Below the pieces are notes generated by a model. The model was not told where the DNA came from. It saw nothing but the letters and a program-made list of their open reading frames with translations, and searched no databases. DNA of 64,000 nucleotides from Bifidobacterium breve (GTDB lineage: Bacteria > Actinomycetota > Acidimicrobiia > Acidimicrobiales > Acidimicrobilacustridaceae): assembly GCA_945860545.1 (NCBI GenBank), contig CAMAQM010000006.1, forward strand, positions 19,639 to 83,638. The letters run 5' to 3'. This document shows, piece after piece, positions 53,127 through 61,863 of the stretch (position 1 is its first letter; each line of letters begins with the position of its first letter). A program made the position numbers and the translations under genes.

Positions 53127-54635
53127 ATGAGCACCATCGCCACCACCACCTGCGGTGAGGTCGCCGGAGCCGAGCACGACGGGGTGCTGCGCTTCGCCGG
53201 CATCCCCTTCGCCGCCCCGCCGGTCGGCGACCTGCGCTTCCGGGCCCCCCAACCCCACCCGAGCTGGGACGGGGTGCGTGACGCCACCGCGTTCGGCCCG
53301 GTGGCGCCCCAGACGGCGGGCACCATCGAGGCGTTGGCCGGAGCCGCTGCACCCGACTGGTCGGAGGACTGCCTCACCCTCAACGTGTTCACCGCAGCGC
53401 TCGACGGGAGTCGTCCGGTGATGGTGTGGATCCACGGGGGCGGGTTCACCGGCGGGTCAGGGTCGATCCCGTGGTACGACGGGAGCCGACTCGCCCAGCG
53501 CGGCGAGGTCGTCGTCGTCACCATCAACTACCGGCTCGGGGCGTTCGGTTGGCTGTACGTCGACCACCTCGACGAGGGGTTCGCCGGCAGCGGCAACGCC
53601 GGTCTGTTGGATCAGGTGGCGGCCCTCGAATGGGTGCGCGACAACATCGCCGCCTTCGGTGGCGACCCCGATCAGGTGACCATCTTCGGTGAGAGCGCCG
53701 GTGGGATGAGTGTCGCCACCTTGATGGGCACCCCGGCGGCGTCAGGGCTGTTCAGCGGAGCCATCGCCCAGAGCGGCGCGGCGCACAACGTGTGGGAACC
53801 CGAAGGGCCGATGGAGGTGACCACCCGGCTCATGGAGGTCATTGGGGTGTCGGACCTCGCGGGCCTCCAGCGGGTCGACGCCGCCGTGCTGCTCGAGGCG
53901 CAAGGCAAGGTGGCCGCCGATCTCACCATCGAGCGCGCCAGTCGACCCCACGGTGACGTGTTGGGGTTGCCGTTCGGGCCGGTGCTCGACGGTGTCGTGC
54001 TCAACCAGCGACCGCTCGAAGCCATTCGGGAAGGGTCGGCGGCGGACGTGGCACTCATGTGCGGCACCACTCGAGACGAGTGGCGTCTGTTCGGCATGAT
54101 GCTGCGCAGCGTCGAGGACGAGTCGACCCTGTTGCGGCGTCTGGGGCGCATGGTGGAAGACCCCCACGCCATGGCGTCGGTGTACCGCCAGTCACGCGAC
54201 GACGCCTCCCATGACGCCATCTGGGACGCCATCATGACCGACCGGGTGTTTCGCATCCCCGCCATCCGCCTGGCCGAAGCGCAGAGTGCCCACCAGCCCG
54301 ATGCCACCTTCATGTACCTCTTCGAGTGGGCATCCTCGGCGTTCGACGGTCGACTCGGATCGTGCCACGCCCTTGAGATCCCGTTCGTGTTCGACTGTCT
54401 CGACGCTGTGGGAGTGGGCATGTTCACGGGGCCGGAAGCCCCCCAAGGGTTGTCCGATGCCATGGCGGAGTCCTGGGTGGCGTTCGCCAACACCCGCAAC
54501 CCCCACCACGCCGGCCTGCCTGCGTGGCCTGCGTACGACACGTCGTCGCGCTCTACGCTCCACTTCGACGTCACCAGTCGTCTTGAGCATGACCCTGCAG
54601 CCGAGATTCGTGCTGCGTGGGATGGAAGGCTCTAG
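53127..54635 (+). CDS. Type B carboxylesterase
   Basis: A 502-residue carboxylesterase: GVLRFAGIPFAAPPVGDLRFRAP, EDCLTLNVF, oxyanion HGGGFTGGSG, nucleophile Ser190 in FGESAGGMS, and LGSCHALEIPFVFD with the likely catalytic His. It hydrolyses esters of unknown acids. The ATG follows GGGGGGACCACC. There is no signal peptide, so it is cytosolic. Its stop overlaps the convergent methyltransferase stop by about three bases; sequence composition drops sharply just beyond it. Confidence 0.87.
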   Translation: MSTIATTTCGEVAGAEHDGVLRFAGIPFAAPPVGDLRFRAPQPHPSWDGVRDATAFGPVAPQTAGTIEALAGAAAPDWSEDCLTLNVFTAALDGSRPVMVWIHGGGFTGGSGSIPWYDGSRLAQRGEVVVVTINYRLGAFGWLYVDHLDEGFAGSGNAGLLDQVAALEWVRDNIAAFGGDPDQVTIFGESAGGMSVATLMGTPAASGLFSGAIAQSGAAHNVWEPEGPMEVTTRLMEVIGVSDLAGLQRVDAAVLLEAQGKVAADLTIERASRPHGDVLGLPFGPVLDGVVLNQRPLEAIREGSAADVALMCGTTRDEWRLFGMMLRSVEDESTLLRRLGRMVEDPHAMASVYRQSRDDASHDAIWDAIMTDRVFRIPAIRLAEAQSAHQPDATFMYLFEWASSAFDGRLGSCHALEIPFVFDCLDAVGVGMFTGPEAPQGLSDAMAESWVAFANTRNPHHAGLPAWPAYDTSSRSTLHFDVTSRLEHDPAAEIRAAWDGRL

Positions 54636-55456
54636 GACCTACTCAACGAACCGATCGCTCTTCGGATCATCTCAACCCGCCGCCGTGCCTCTGGGGTGAG
54701 TCGTTCCCACAGTCTCCATCTTTGGTTCGCAAGCCACACACGGATTGGGTATGGGTAGCGGCGGAATAGTGGTGCCTTTGCTTCAAGCTCAAACGCTGTG
54801 GCTGCAGGTCCCAGGGCGTTAGGTCCGGGAGTATTCGTTGGTGGAGCGGTGACCCTCGTCGAGACAATTGTGCGCAGTCGTTCGAGGTGCGCTTCCTCGT
54901 CCAATGGAGTCCGAACTGGCTTTCGGCCGATCACCATCAGGTCGTGCCACTCGATTCCTTGGCCTCTGCCGTAATTCCTGGTCTCTCGATGGCTTTCAAC
55001 TAGGTCAAGTCCAGCCCAACTCATGAGCGCGTGACCCGAATCGGGGTAGAAGCGCCAGCAATCCACGGGAAACCGATGGACAGGACCAGTTGAGGGAGCA
55101 ATTGTGCAGCACAGTCCGCCGGGGCGGAGTATCCGGCTGATCTCAGCGAGACTTATCCAGAACTGAGGGTCATGCTCAAGCATCTGGCCCGATAAGACCA
55201 CGTCTATCGAAGCCGTTGGAATTTCCTCCCAACAGTGAGGGTCAGCAACGACGAGGTCAACGTTTGGACCAGGGAATATGTCCAAACCGATGTACTCAAA
55301 TTCTGGGGGTGGGAAGAGTGGTCTGTGACTGTCGTGGGCTGCGTAGGCCATCGCCCCAACATCAAGTACCCGGAGTGGGTCCTCACGGAATGGAGAAGGG
55401 GGGGCGAGATAGTTGTCGCGGAACGCTTTCATCTTCAGAAGTGAGCTTCGATGCAT
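54632..55456 (-). CDS. SAM-dependent methyltransferase (low-GC insert)
   Basis: A 274-residue class I methyltransferase: VLDVGAMAYAAHDSHRPLF, EYIGLDIFPGPNVDLVVADPHCWEEIPTASIDVVLSGQMLEHDPQFW, ILRPGGLCCTIAPSTGPVHRFPVDCWRFYPDSG. The pattern is that of methyltransferases in surface-polysaccharide clusters. Base composition is lower than flanking genes (35 of 60 G+C at 54781-54840 against 43 of 60 at 54481-54540 by hand count), suggesting transfer together with the next gene. A second in-frame ATG lies at 55432. Confidence 0.78.
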   Translation of the reverse strand: MHRSSLLKMKAFRDNYLAPPSPFREDPLRVLDVGAMAYAAHDSHRPLFPPPEFEYIGLDIFPGPNVDLVVADPHCWEEIPTASIDVVLSGQMLEHDPQFWISLAEISRILRPGGLCCTIAPSTGPVHRFPVDCWRFYPDSGHALMSWAGLDLVESHRETRNYGRGQGIEWHDLMVIGRKPVRTPLDEEAHLERLRTIVSTRVTAPPTNTPGPNALGPAATAFELEAKAPLFRRYPYPIRVWLANQRWRLWERLTPEARRRVEMIRRAIGSLSRS

Positions 55457-55666
55457 TGTTCGCGTGCCTCCGCGGAGGATGGTGAGTCTCGAGCGCCGTT
55501 GTTGCGGTCTTAGGTGAGCGGTGGGCAGGCCTGCGAGTCACAGGATCTCGTTTCATTGACTGGCGGGTTCATGCTCGTCGGCCCCGCATGTCGGAGTTCG
55601 TATTCCACCTGCTTCGATCAACGCGAATCGCAATGCCCGCCGTGCCGTCGCCAACGTGATGTCCAT
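55457..55666. other. Intergenic stretch within low-GC insert
   Basis: About 210 bases between the two insert genes. I see no gene, tRNA or repeat here. It may carry a promoter for the methyltransferase. Confidence 0.5.
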
Positions 55667-57154
55667 TCATGACTGGGAATTCGCCGGTGGGGTGAGCGAC
55701 CGGCCGAGACGTGTCTGAGCCTGTCGCTCATTCGGGACTAGCTGAAACAAGTATTGGTATGTGAGGAGCGCCGGTCTCTTGCGGTGTTCGCCAATGTGAC
55801 TCCTGTTCTCGTGTTGAGCGCTCCTGTCTACGCGTGAGGCCTCATTGGGATCAGTTCGCAAGAGGGAGGTGGTAGCCCCGGTGGTTCCGATGACTTCGGC
55901 GTGCCATCCCGCTCTGAGAGCAAGTCGTTGGAAACTCCGACGCGTAAAGAACCGCAGATGTGTCTCATCGAGGATTCCTCGTCGGTCGTAACCAAACCGC
56001 CCGGTAGCCACCCTGGCTCGCGGATACCAGTGGGCGAAGTTGGGAACACTCACAATGAGCACACCCTCTGGCAGCAGGTGGTCACGGAGCTGCCTCAGCA
56101 ACTGCTCGGGTTGTGCGAGATGCTCAATCACATCGGCAGCGACGATGGTGTCAAAGGTCCCCAGGTCGGCAGGGAGGCCCTGGCTCAGATCTGCTTTGAC
56201 GTAGCGATGAATGCGATCAGAGACGATCGATGGTTCAATCACGTCAATGCCAGTGACCTGATGGCCTGCGTCGGCGAGAAGAGCACCGAAGTGGCCGCGG
56301 CCGCACCCGAGATCGAGAATGGTCTTCGGAGCGCCGGCGACCAGCCGGGCGATCTGGCTGTGCGAGGAACCGGTCTCGGACTTGATCCCGTAGTCGTCCG
56401 AGTTGAAGGCAAGGTCACCCTCGCCGAACCCGACCTTGTGCATCCGGTATCTCAGGACATGCCGACTGATGTCCCATGCGTACCGGAGTCCATTGACATG
56501 ACTGATTTCATCGCCGTAGTAGGTGGGGATTGCAATCTCAGTGATCCGCTTCTGGGCCTCAACCAACTGAACGATGACCTCGGTGTCAAAATCGAAGCCA
56601 TCAGAGTTCCGCTCGAGGGGAAGGTCCCGCAGCGCGTCGACACGGTAGGCGCGATAACCGGAATGCCACTCGCTGAGGTTTGTTCCCACAACGGTGTTCT
56701 CGAATCGGGTGAGGATCTTGTTCCCCACGTACTTGTACAGCGGCATGCCACCACGCCGTGCCGCGCCACGGATCAGCATCCGCGATCCCATGACGCAGTC
56801 CGCCTCGTCGGCGTCGAGCGGCGCAATCATCGCGGGGAGCATCTCTGGCGCGTACTGGCCGTCGCCGTGGAGCAGCACAACGATGTCGAGACCGTGGTTC
56901 ATCGCCCACCGGTACCCGAACTTCTGATTCCCTCCGTACCCGAGGTTTCGGAGCTGCCGCACCGTCGTGATGCCAAGTAGGGGATTCAGCTCGGCGTAAG
57001 CCTGGCCCACGTCGAACGTGTCGTCGTTGCTCGCATCGTCTGAGACCAGAATCTGGCTGATGCGCGGAACGAACTTCTCGGGTATTCGATCAAGGACGTT
57101 GACTAGCGTTGTTGAGGCGTTGAAAGCGACCACTAGGATGCCAACGCTCTTCAT
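55667..57154 (-). CDS. Glycosyltransferase family 2 fused to a methyltransferase
   Basis: A 495-residue fusion. Residues 1 to about 245 are a GT-A glycosyltransferase of the dolichyl-phosphate-mannose-synthase type: VSDDASNDDT, LGYGGNQKFGYRWAMNHGLDIVVLLHGDGQY (HGDGQY 96-101) and GSRMLIRGAARRGGMPLYKYVGNK. Residues about 265-430 are a SAM methyltransferase: ILDLGCGRGHFGALL (Asp281), DTIVAADVIEHLAQPEQLLR. The C-terminal tail is Arg/Gln-rich. The two catalytic halves in one chain suggest sequential sugar transfer and methylation in surface glycan synthesis. Lower GC than neighbours. Confidence 0.82.
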   Translation of the reverse strand: MKSVGILVVAFNASTTLVNVLDRIPEKFVPRISQILVSDDASNDDTFDVGQAYAELNPLLGITTVRQLRNLGYGGNQKFGYRWAMNHGLDIVVLLHGDGQYAPEMLPAMIAPLDADEADCVMGSRMLIRGAARRGGMPLYKYVGNKILTRFENTVVGTNLSEWHSGYRAYRVDALRDLPLERNSDGFDFDTEVIVQLVEAQKRITEIAIPTYYGDEISHVNGLRYAWDISRHVLRYRMHKVGFGEGDLAFNSDDYGIKSETGSSHSQIARLVAGAPKTILDLGCGRGHFGALLADAGHQVTGIDVIEPSIVSDRIHRYVKADLSQGLPADLGTFDTIVAADVIEHLAQPEQLLRQLRDHLLPEGVLIVSVPNFAHWYPRARVATGRFGYDRRGILDETHLRFFTRRSFQRLALRAGWHAEVIGTTGATTSLLRTDPNEASRVDRSAQHENRSHIGEHRKRPALLTYQYLFQLVPNERQAQTRLGRSLTPPANSQS

Positions 57155-57179
57155 GCGTTAGAGGTTTACCCGAAGCGGG

Positions 57180-57196
57180 ACGCTTGTACAAGCATC
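57180..57196. promoter_or_regulatory. Palindrome upstream of MaoC gene
   Basis: A perfect 12-base dyad GCTTGTACAAGC (57182-57193), extended by matching G-A/T-C pairs beyond one mismatch. It lies between the insert genes and the MaoC start at 57240. It differs from the TCTGACG regulon motif. Confidence 0.5.
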
Positions 57197-57239
57197 TTGG
57201 GGTGTTGATCCGTCCCGCCCCGATCGAACGGAAGTCACC

Positions 57240-57716
57240 ATGTCGACCAACGCCGAAACCGCATTCGCTCTGTACAGCGCCGCTGTGGGCCAGTCCGAAG
57301 GGGCAGGCGAGTGGTTCGAGGTCACCCAGGACCAGGTCAACGAGTTCGCTGACGTCACCTCTGACCACCAGTTCATCCACGTCGACCCCGAGGCGGCCAA
57401 GGCCACGCCGTTTGGTGGCACCATCGCCCACGGATTCCTCACCCTGTCGATGCTCACCCACCTCCAGGCGTCGATCCCCCAGGACCCGGCCCGTTTCGCC
57501 GGCATCCTCATGGGGGTGAACTACGGGTTCGACAAGGTTCGTTTCGTCAGCCCGGTGCGTGTCGGGAGCCGCATCCGGGCCCACGCCGAGTTGATCGACG
57601 TGCAGCTCAAAGACCCCAACAACCTCCAGGTGACCCGCCGCTTCACGGTGGAGATTGAGGGTGGGGAGCGTCCGGCGCTGGTGGCCGACTGGGTGACCCG
57701 CCTCACCTTCGGGTGA
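57240..57716 (+). CDS. MaoC-type (R)-hydratase
   Basis: A 158-residue hotdog-fold hydratase: FADVTSDHQFIHVDPEAAKATPFGGTIAHGFLTLSM with Asp42 and His47 as the likely catalytic pair, then GVNYGFDKVRFVSPVRVGSRIRA. It is closely similar to the ipd-operon MaoC at 20005, including the unusual GVNYG(F/V)D(K/R)VRF motif, but lies outside the regulon and under a different palindrome. A GGAAG ribosome binding site precedes the ATG. Confidence 0.83.
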   Translation: MSTNAETAFALYSAAVGQSEGAGEWFEVTQDQVNEFADVTSDHQFIHVDPEAAKATPFGGTIAHGFLTLSMLTHLQASIPQDPARFAGILMGVNYGFDKVRFVSPVRVGSRIRAHAELIDVQLKDPNNLQVTRRFTVEIEGGERPALVADWVTRLTFG

Positions 57717-57773
57717 GTTCCCCAGCAAGGTGCGATCCATCGCAGGATCCGCTGGCACCCCGACCGTGGGAAC

Positions 57774-58244
57774 ATGTTCGTCGTGGATGACGTGACACTT
57801 CGACCGGTTGCCTTCGTGCGCGGCGGCCGCCGCGAGCCAACCGACGACGGATGGGGATCGGAGACCTGCCGAATCGAACTCGTTCCCCCGTTCGACCGGC
57901 GGTCACTGGCAGGTCTCGACGAGTTCTCGCACGTCGATGTGGTGTTCGTGTTCCATCTCGTCGATGAGGCCAGTGTGGTGACCGACGCCCGACGACCCCG
58001 GGGGCGCGCCGACTGGCCAGAGGTCGGCATCTTCGCCCAACGGGGACGGGTGAGGCCGAACCGGATCGGTGTGTCGACATGCGAGATCGAGTCGGTTGAC
58101 GACGACGTCATCGTGGTGCGTGGTCTCGACGCCATCGACGGCACCCCGGTCCTCGACATCAAACCGCACATGTCGGGGTTCCATCCACGCTCGGCCATCA
58201 CTGAGCCGGGTTGGGCTTCGGAGATCATGGCGGAGTACTGGTAA
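57774..58244 (+). CDS. trmO: TsaA/TrmO-family tRNA methyltransferase
   Basis: A 156-residue protein of the TrmO (YaeB/TsaA) type: FSHVDVVFVFH, IFAQRGRVRPNRIGVSTCEIE (family signature F(A/S)xRxxxRPNxIGxS) and GLDAIDGTPVLDIKPH. TrmO N-methylates t6A37 of threonine tRNAs using SAM. The N-terminal start is uncertain: ATG at 57774, or GTGs a few codons later. No operon partner is evident. Confidence 0.72.
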   Translation: MFVVDDVTLRPVAFVRGGRREPTDDGWGSETCRIELVPPFDRRSLAGLDEFSHVDVVFVFHLVDEASVVTDARRPRGRADWPEVGIFAQRGRVRPNRIGVSTCEIESVDDDVIVVRGLDAIDGTPVLDIKPHMSGFHPRSAITEPGWASEIMAEYW

Positions 58245-58367
58245 GGGCGGTTCAGGTGCCCGTCGCCGTCTCACCCTGCTATCGAACGAGCCTCTGGCTG
58301 AGCGTGCCGGCCGCCGGGCGTTCTCGGGCCTTTCGTCCCTGCCGGTTCCGAACGTGGGTGGGGCACA

Positions 58368-60698
58368 GTGGATGACGTGAACCCCCCGGTGAGCGACGAC
58401 GTGCTGGTGGCCCCACTCGGGGTTGTCGGTGCCGGCGACGTGGCGTCAGTGGGGGGCAAGGCCGCCAACCTCGGCGCGTTGATCAACGCCGGTTTCCCCG
58501 TCCCGGGGGGGTTCGTGGTCACCGCTGCGGGTTATCTGCTCGCCGTTGAGCGTTGTGGTCTGCGGGCTGAACTCCTCGAGCGGTTCCGGTCACTCGACCC
58601 CGATGACCACGTAGGTCTCGCCTCGGTGGCGGCCGAGTTGTCCGCCGGGGTGGCGTCGGTGGCGGTCCCCGACGAGGTGAGCGCCGCCGTGGCGGCGGCG
58701 TGTACCGGGTTCGCCTCGGCGCGGGTGGCGGTGCGGTCGTCGGCCACTGCCGAGGACGCTTCGGGAACCTCGTTCGCCGGGATGCACCGGTCGCTGCTCG
58801 ACGTCACCGTCACCGGTGACGGTGACGAACAGGCGGTGATTGATGCGGTGCGTGCCTGTTGGGCGTCGCTGTTCACCCCGCGGGCCCTCGCCTACCGCCT
58901 TGAGCGCGGCCTCACCGACGAACCGGCGATCGCCGTGGTCGTGCAGCAGATGGTGGCGCCCATCGTCGCTGGTGTGCTCTTCAGCGTGGACCCCGCAGGT
59001 GACCGCAACCACCTTGTGGTGGAGGCGGCGTGGGGTGAAGGGGAGACCGTGGTGTCGGGCACCGTGGAGCCCGACACCTACCGGCTTGAGCGACCTGGTG
59101 CCTCAGGTGGGGCGCCCCGGCTCGTGTCGTTGCGCGTCGGGTCGAAGTCCCTCCGTCAGGTTCCCGACTCCGCAGGAGGTCATCGGGTCGAGCCGACGCC
59201 ACCCGACGCCGCCGGGCGACCCACGCTCTCCTTTGACGAGGTGGTGGGCCTCGCCGAGTTGGGACTCGGCGTCGAACGCCACTACGGGACGCCGCAGGAC
59301 ATCGAGTGGGCCATCGACACCCACGGTGTGTGGCTCGTGCAGGCCAGACCCATCACCACGCTCGACGCCCCGCAACCCCCAACGGGGACCGACGGGGTTC
59401 CCGACGAGGTCGGCGTGCTCGTGCACGGACTCGGGGCCTCTCCGGGGGTGGCGTCAGGCCCGGTACGGGTCGTGACCTCGGCCGAAGGGGGCGCTGCGCT
59501 CGAAACCGGCGAAGTGCTGGTGGCGGCGATGACGTCGCCCGACTGGGTGGCGGCGCTGCGTCGGGCATCGGCGCTCGTCACCGATGAGGGCGGGGTGACC
59601 TGTCACGCCGCCATCGTGGGCCGCGAACTCGGCATCCCGGTGGTGGTGGGTGCCGGTGACGCCACCCGCCGGCTCGCCACCGGGACGCGGGTCACCGTGG
59701 ACGGTTCGCGTGGCACCGTGCATCCCGAGGAGATGGCTCGGCGAGCAGTGGTCGGGCCACCTGCGGCCGCCACTGGTGCGTCCCCGGAACCCGACACCCC
59801 TCTCGGGACCCGGCTTTACGTGAACCTGGCAGTCGCCGACCGTGCCGAGGAAGTGGCGGCCATGGCCGTCGACGGGGTGGGTCTGCTGCGCGCCGAGTTC
59901 CTCCTCGCCGACGCCCTCGGTGGGGTGCATCCCCGTCAGGTGCTCGCCGAGGGTCGACGGACCGAGTTCGTCTCGGCCATGGGCACAGCGCTGGGACGGA
60001 TCACCTCGGCGTTCGCTCCGAGGCCGGTGGTGTACCGGTTCACCGATTTTCGGACCAACGAGTTCCGGGCGTTGCGGGGCGGCGAACAGTTCGAACCGGT
60101 GGAGGCCAACCCCATGATCGGGTTTCGCGGCGCCTACCGGTACCTGCGCGAACCCGAAGTGTTCGCCATGGAACTCGAGGTGCTGGCCAGAGTGCGAGAC
60201 GAGACGCCGAATCTGGTGGTGATGCTGCCGTTCGTGCGGACCCGCTGGGAGCTCGAGGCCTGTCTCGAACTGATCGGTGCCAGTGACCTCGGTCGTCAAC
60301 GGGACCTCTCGGTGTGGGTGATGGCCGAGGTGCCCAGCGTCGTGCACTACGTCGAGGAGTACGCCGGGCTCGGCATCGACGGGGTGTCGATCGGGACCAA
60401 CGACCTGACCCAGTTGATCCTCGGCGTGGACCGTGACTCGACGACGTGCGCCGACTTGTTCGACGAGTCGGACCCTGCCGTGGTCGACGCCATCGGACGC
60501 ATCATCGCCGGGGCCCGTCGGGCCGGGATCACCTCGTCGCTGTGCGGTCAGGCGCCGTCGAACAACCCTGCGTTCGCCGCCATGCTCGTCGAGATGGGCA
60601 TCACGTCGGTTTCTGTGAACCCCGACGCCGTCGGGTTGACTCGTCAGGTGCTCGCCGACGCCGAGGCACAGTTGGCGTCGCGCCGATCGGGTCGGTGA
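58368..60698 (+). CDS. ppsA: Phosphoenolpyruvate synthase (PPDK-type)
   Basis: A 776-residue PEP-utilising enzyme. Order: N-terminal ATP-grasp domain (GGKAANLGALINAGFPVPGGFVVT; VRSSATAEDASGTSFAGMH), swivelling phosphohistidine domain (TDEGGVTCHAAIVGRELGIPVVVG, His413), and PEP/pyruvate TIM barrel (RAEFLLAD; GTNDLTQLILGVDRD; LCGQAPSNNPAFAAMLVEMGITSVSVNPD with catalytic Cys726). It makes PEP from pyruvate and ATP, useful for gluconeogenesis when growing on lipids or steroids. The start is GTG 58368. Its 3' end overlaps the convergent THUMP gene by 98 bases. Confidence 0.9.
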   Translation: MDDVNPPVSDDVLVAPLGVVGAGDVASVGGKAANLGALINAGFPVPGGFVVTAAGYLLAVERCGLRAELLERFRSLDPDDHVGLASVAAELSAGVASVAVPDEVSAAVAAACTGFASARVAVRSSATAEDASGTSFAGMHRSLLDVTVTGDGDEQAVIDAVRACWASLFTPRALAYRLERGLTDEPAIAVVVQQMVAPIVAGVLFSVDPAGDRNHLVVEAAWGEGETVVSGTVEPDTYRLERPGASGGAPRLVSLRVGSKSLRQVPDSAGGHRVEPTPPDAAGRPTLSFDEVVGLAELGLGVERHYGTPQDIEWAIDTHGVWLVQARPITTLDAPQPPTGTDGVPDEVGVLVHGLGASPGVASGPVRVVTSAEGGAALETGEVLVAAMTSPDWVAALRRASALVTDEGGVTCHAAIVGRELGIPVVVGAGDATRRLATGTRVTVDGSRGTVHPEEMARRAVVGPPAAATGASPEPDTPLGTRLYVNLAVADRAEEVAAMAVDGVGLLRAEFLLADALGGVHPRQVLAEGRRTEFVSAMGTALGRITSAFAPRPVVYRFTDFRTNEFRALRGGEQFEPVEANPMIGFRGAYRYLREPEVFAMELEVLARVRDETPNLVVMLPFVRTRWELEACLELIGASDLGRQRDLSVWVMAEVPSVVHYVEEYAGLGIDGVSIGTNDLTQLILGVDRDSTTCADLFDESDPAVVDAIGRIIAGARRAGITSSLCGQAPSNNPAFAAMLVEMGITSVSVNPDAVGLTRQVLADAEAQLASRRSGR

Positions 60699-61863
60699 CG
60701 AGCAACTGCACCCCGATGCCCCCGGCGGTGGTGTGCAGGGCGTGGGTGAGGCTGAGGCCGGTGTGGGCGGCGAGGTGACGGTCGGTGACGAGCATGGCCA
60801 CCCGCCAACCGGTGAAGCGTTCCCGCACGACCCGACCGAACGTGGCGTAGAGGTCACGTAGGTCCCCACCCCCTTCGAGCCGTCCGCCCCACGGGGGGTT
60901 GGTGACGATCCACGCCACGTCGTCGTCCCCCGGAGGAGGCCCGGGTGGGGGAGCGAAGGCGGACACGCTGGCACAGGTCGCAACGATGAGGTCGTCGACC
61001 CCGGCGCGCGCCGCGTTGGCCTCGGTGGCGGCCACCGCACCCGCGTCACGGTCGGCGGCGACGATCACCGGGGCGGGTTGGTCGTCGGGGTCGGGGTCGG
61101 CGGTGACGCTGGCCCACGTTCCCGCAGCGAAGTCGTCCCAGTCCATGAACGCGAACGGTCGGCCCACCGAGGGGGGACGACCGGTGGCGGCAAGTGCGGC
61201 TTCGATGGGCAGGGTGCCCGAACCGCAGAACGGATCGGCGAACATGACCCGTCCCGACGCTGAGCGGGGTCCGGGCCATCCCGCAGCCGCCAGCATGGAC
61301 GCCGCCAGGGTGGGGCGCAGTGGTGCCTTGGCCACCGCCCGGCGCCACCCGCGGTGGTAAAGCGGTTCACCCGACGAGTCGGCGCTGAGCGTGCACTGGT
61401 TGCGGTCGAGACGGACCACGAAACGCGCCACGGCCTCACCGTCGTCGTCCGACTCGTCGTCACGCCGGTCCGCAGCACCCACCAGTTCCGCCCCGGCGGC
61501 TGTGGCCAGCCGCTCGGCGATGGCCACGGTGTGGTCCAGTTTGGACCGGTGGGAGGTGACCCGGAAGTTCACCCCCGCCCCGTCGGGAATCCAGCGCCGC
61601 CAGTCGACGAGGGCGGCGTTTCGCGTCAACTCGTCGAACGTGCCCGCCCCGAAGGTGTCGACACGCACCAGCACGCGGGTGGCGGTGCGCAGCCACAGGT
61701 TGGCGGCGTACAGCTGGCGTTGACGCATCGGGGCTTCGACCCCGCCACGCACCACCCGGCGACGTCGGACCCCAAGCGCGGCGAGTTCGGCGTCGAGGAG
61801 CGGTTCGATGCCCGGTGGGCACACCGCCACGGTGTCGAAGTCGTTGCGGTCGGTGCGGGTCAC
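60601..61863 (-). CDS. THUMP-domain RNA (guanine-N2) methyltransferase
   Basis: A 420-residue RlmL/Trm14-type methyltransferase: PPGIEPLLDAELAALGVRRRRVVRGGVEAP (N-terminal ferredoxin-like part), a THUMP domain with NFRVTSHRSKLDHT, PLRPTLAASMLAAAGW, DPFCGSGTLPIEAAL (SAM motif) and NPPWGGRL (catalytic NPP[Y/W]). It methylates guanine N2 in rRNA or tRNA. The GTG start overlaps the upstream Ltp4-like stop by four bases. The final about 30 Arg-rich residues extend past the normal core and lie antisense to the ppsA end. Confidence 0.85.
   Translation of the reverse strand: MTRTDRNDFDTVAVCPPGIEPLLDAELAALGVRRRRVVRGGVEAPMRQRQLYAANLWLRTATRVLVRVDTFGAGTFDELTRNAALVDWRRWIPDGAGVNFRVTSHRSKLDHTVAIAERLATAAGAELVGAADRRDDESDDDGEAVARFVVRLDRNQCTLSADSSGEPLYHRGWRRAVAKAPLRPTLAASMLAAAGWPGPRSASGRVMFADPFCGSGTLPIEAALAATGRPPSVGRPFAFMDWDDFAAGTWASVTADPDPDDQPAPVIVAADRDAGAVAATEANAARAGVDDLIVATCASVSAFAPPPGPPPGDDDVAWIVTNPPWGGRLEGGGDLRDLYATFGRVVRERFTGWRVAMLVTDRHLAAHTGLSLTHALHTTAGGIGVQLLVTDPIGATPTVPRRRRAPDESTRRRRGSQKPT

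Noticed and set aside
55457..55666. tRNA or attachment site beside the low-GC insert
   Set aside because: No cloverleaf, CCA end or direct repeat could be recognised.
57182..57193. Possible KstR2-like site at the MaoC promoter
   Set aside because: KstR2 sites as I recall have CAAG..CTTG order; this dyad is CTTG..CAAG and lacks the flanks.
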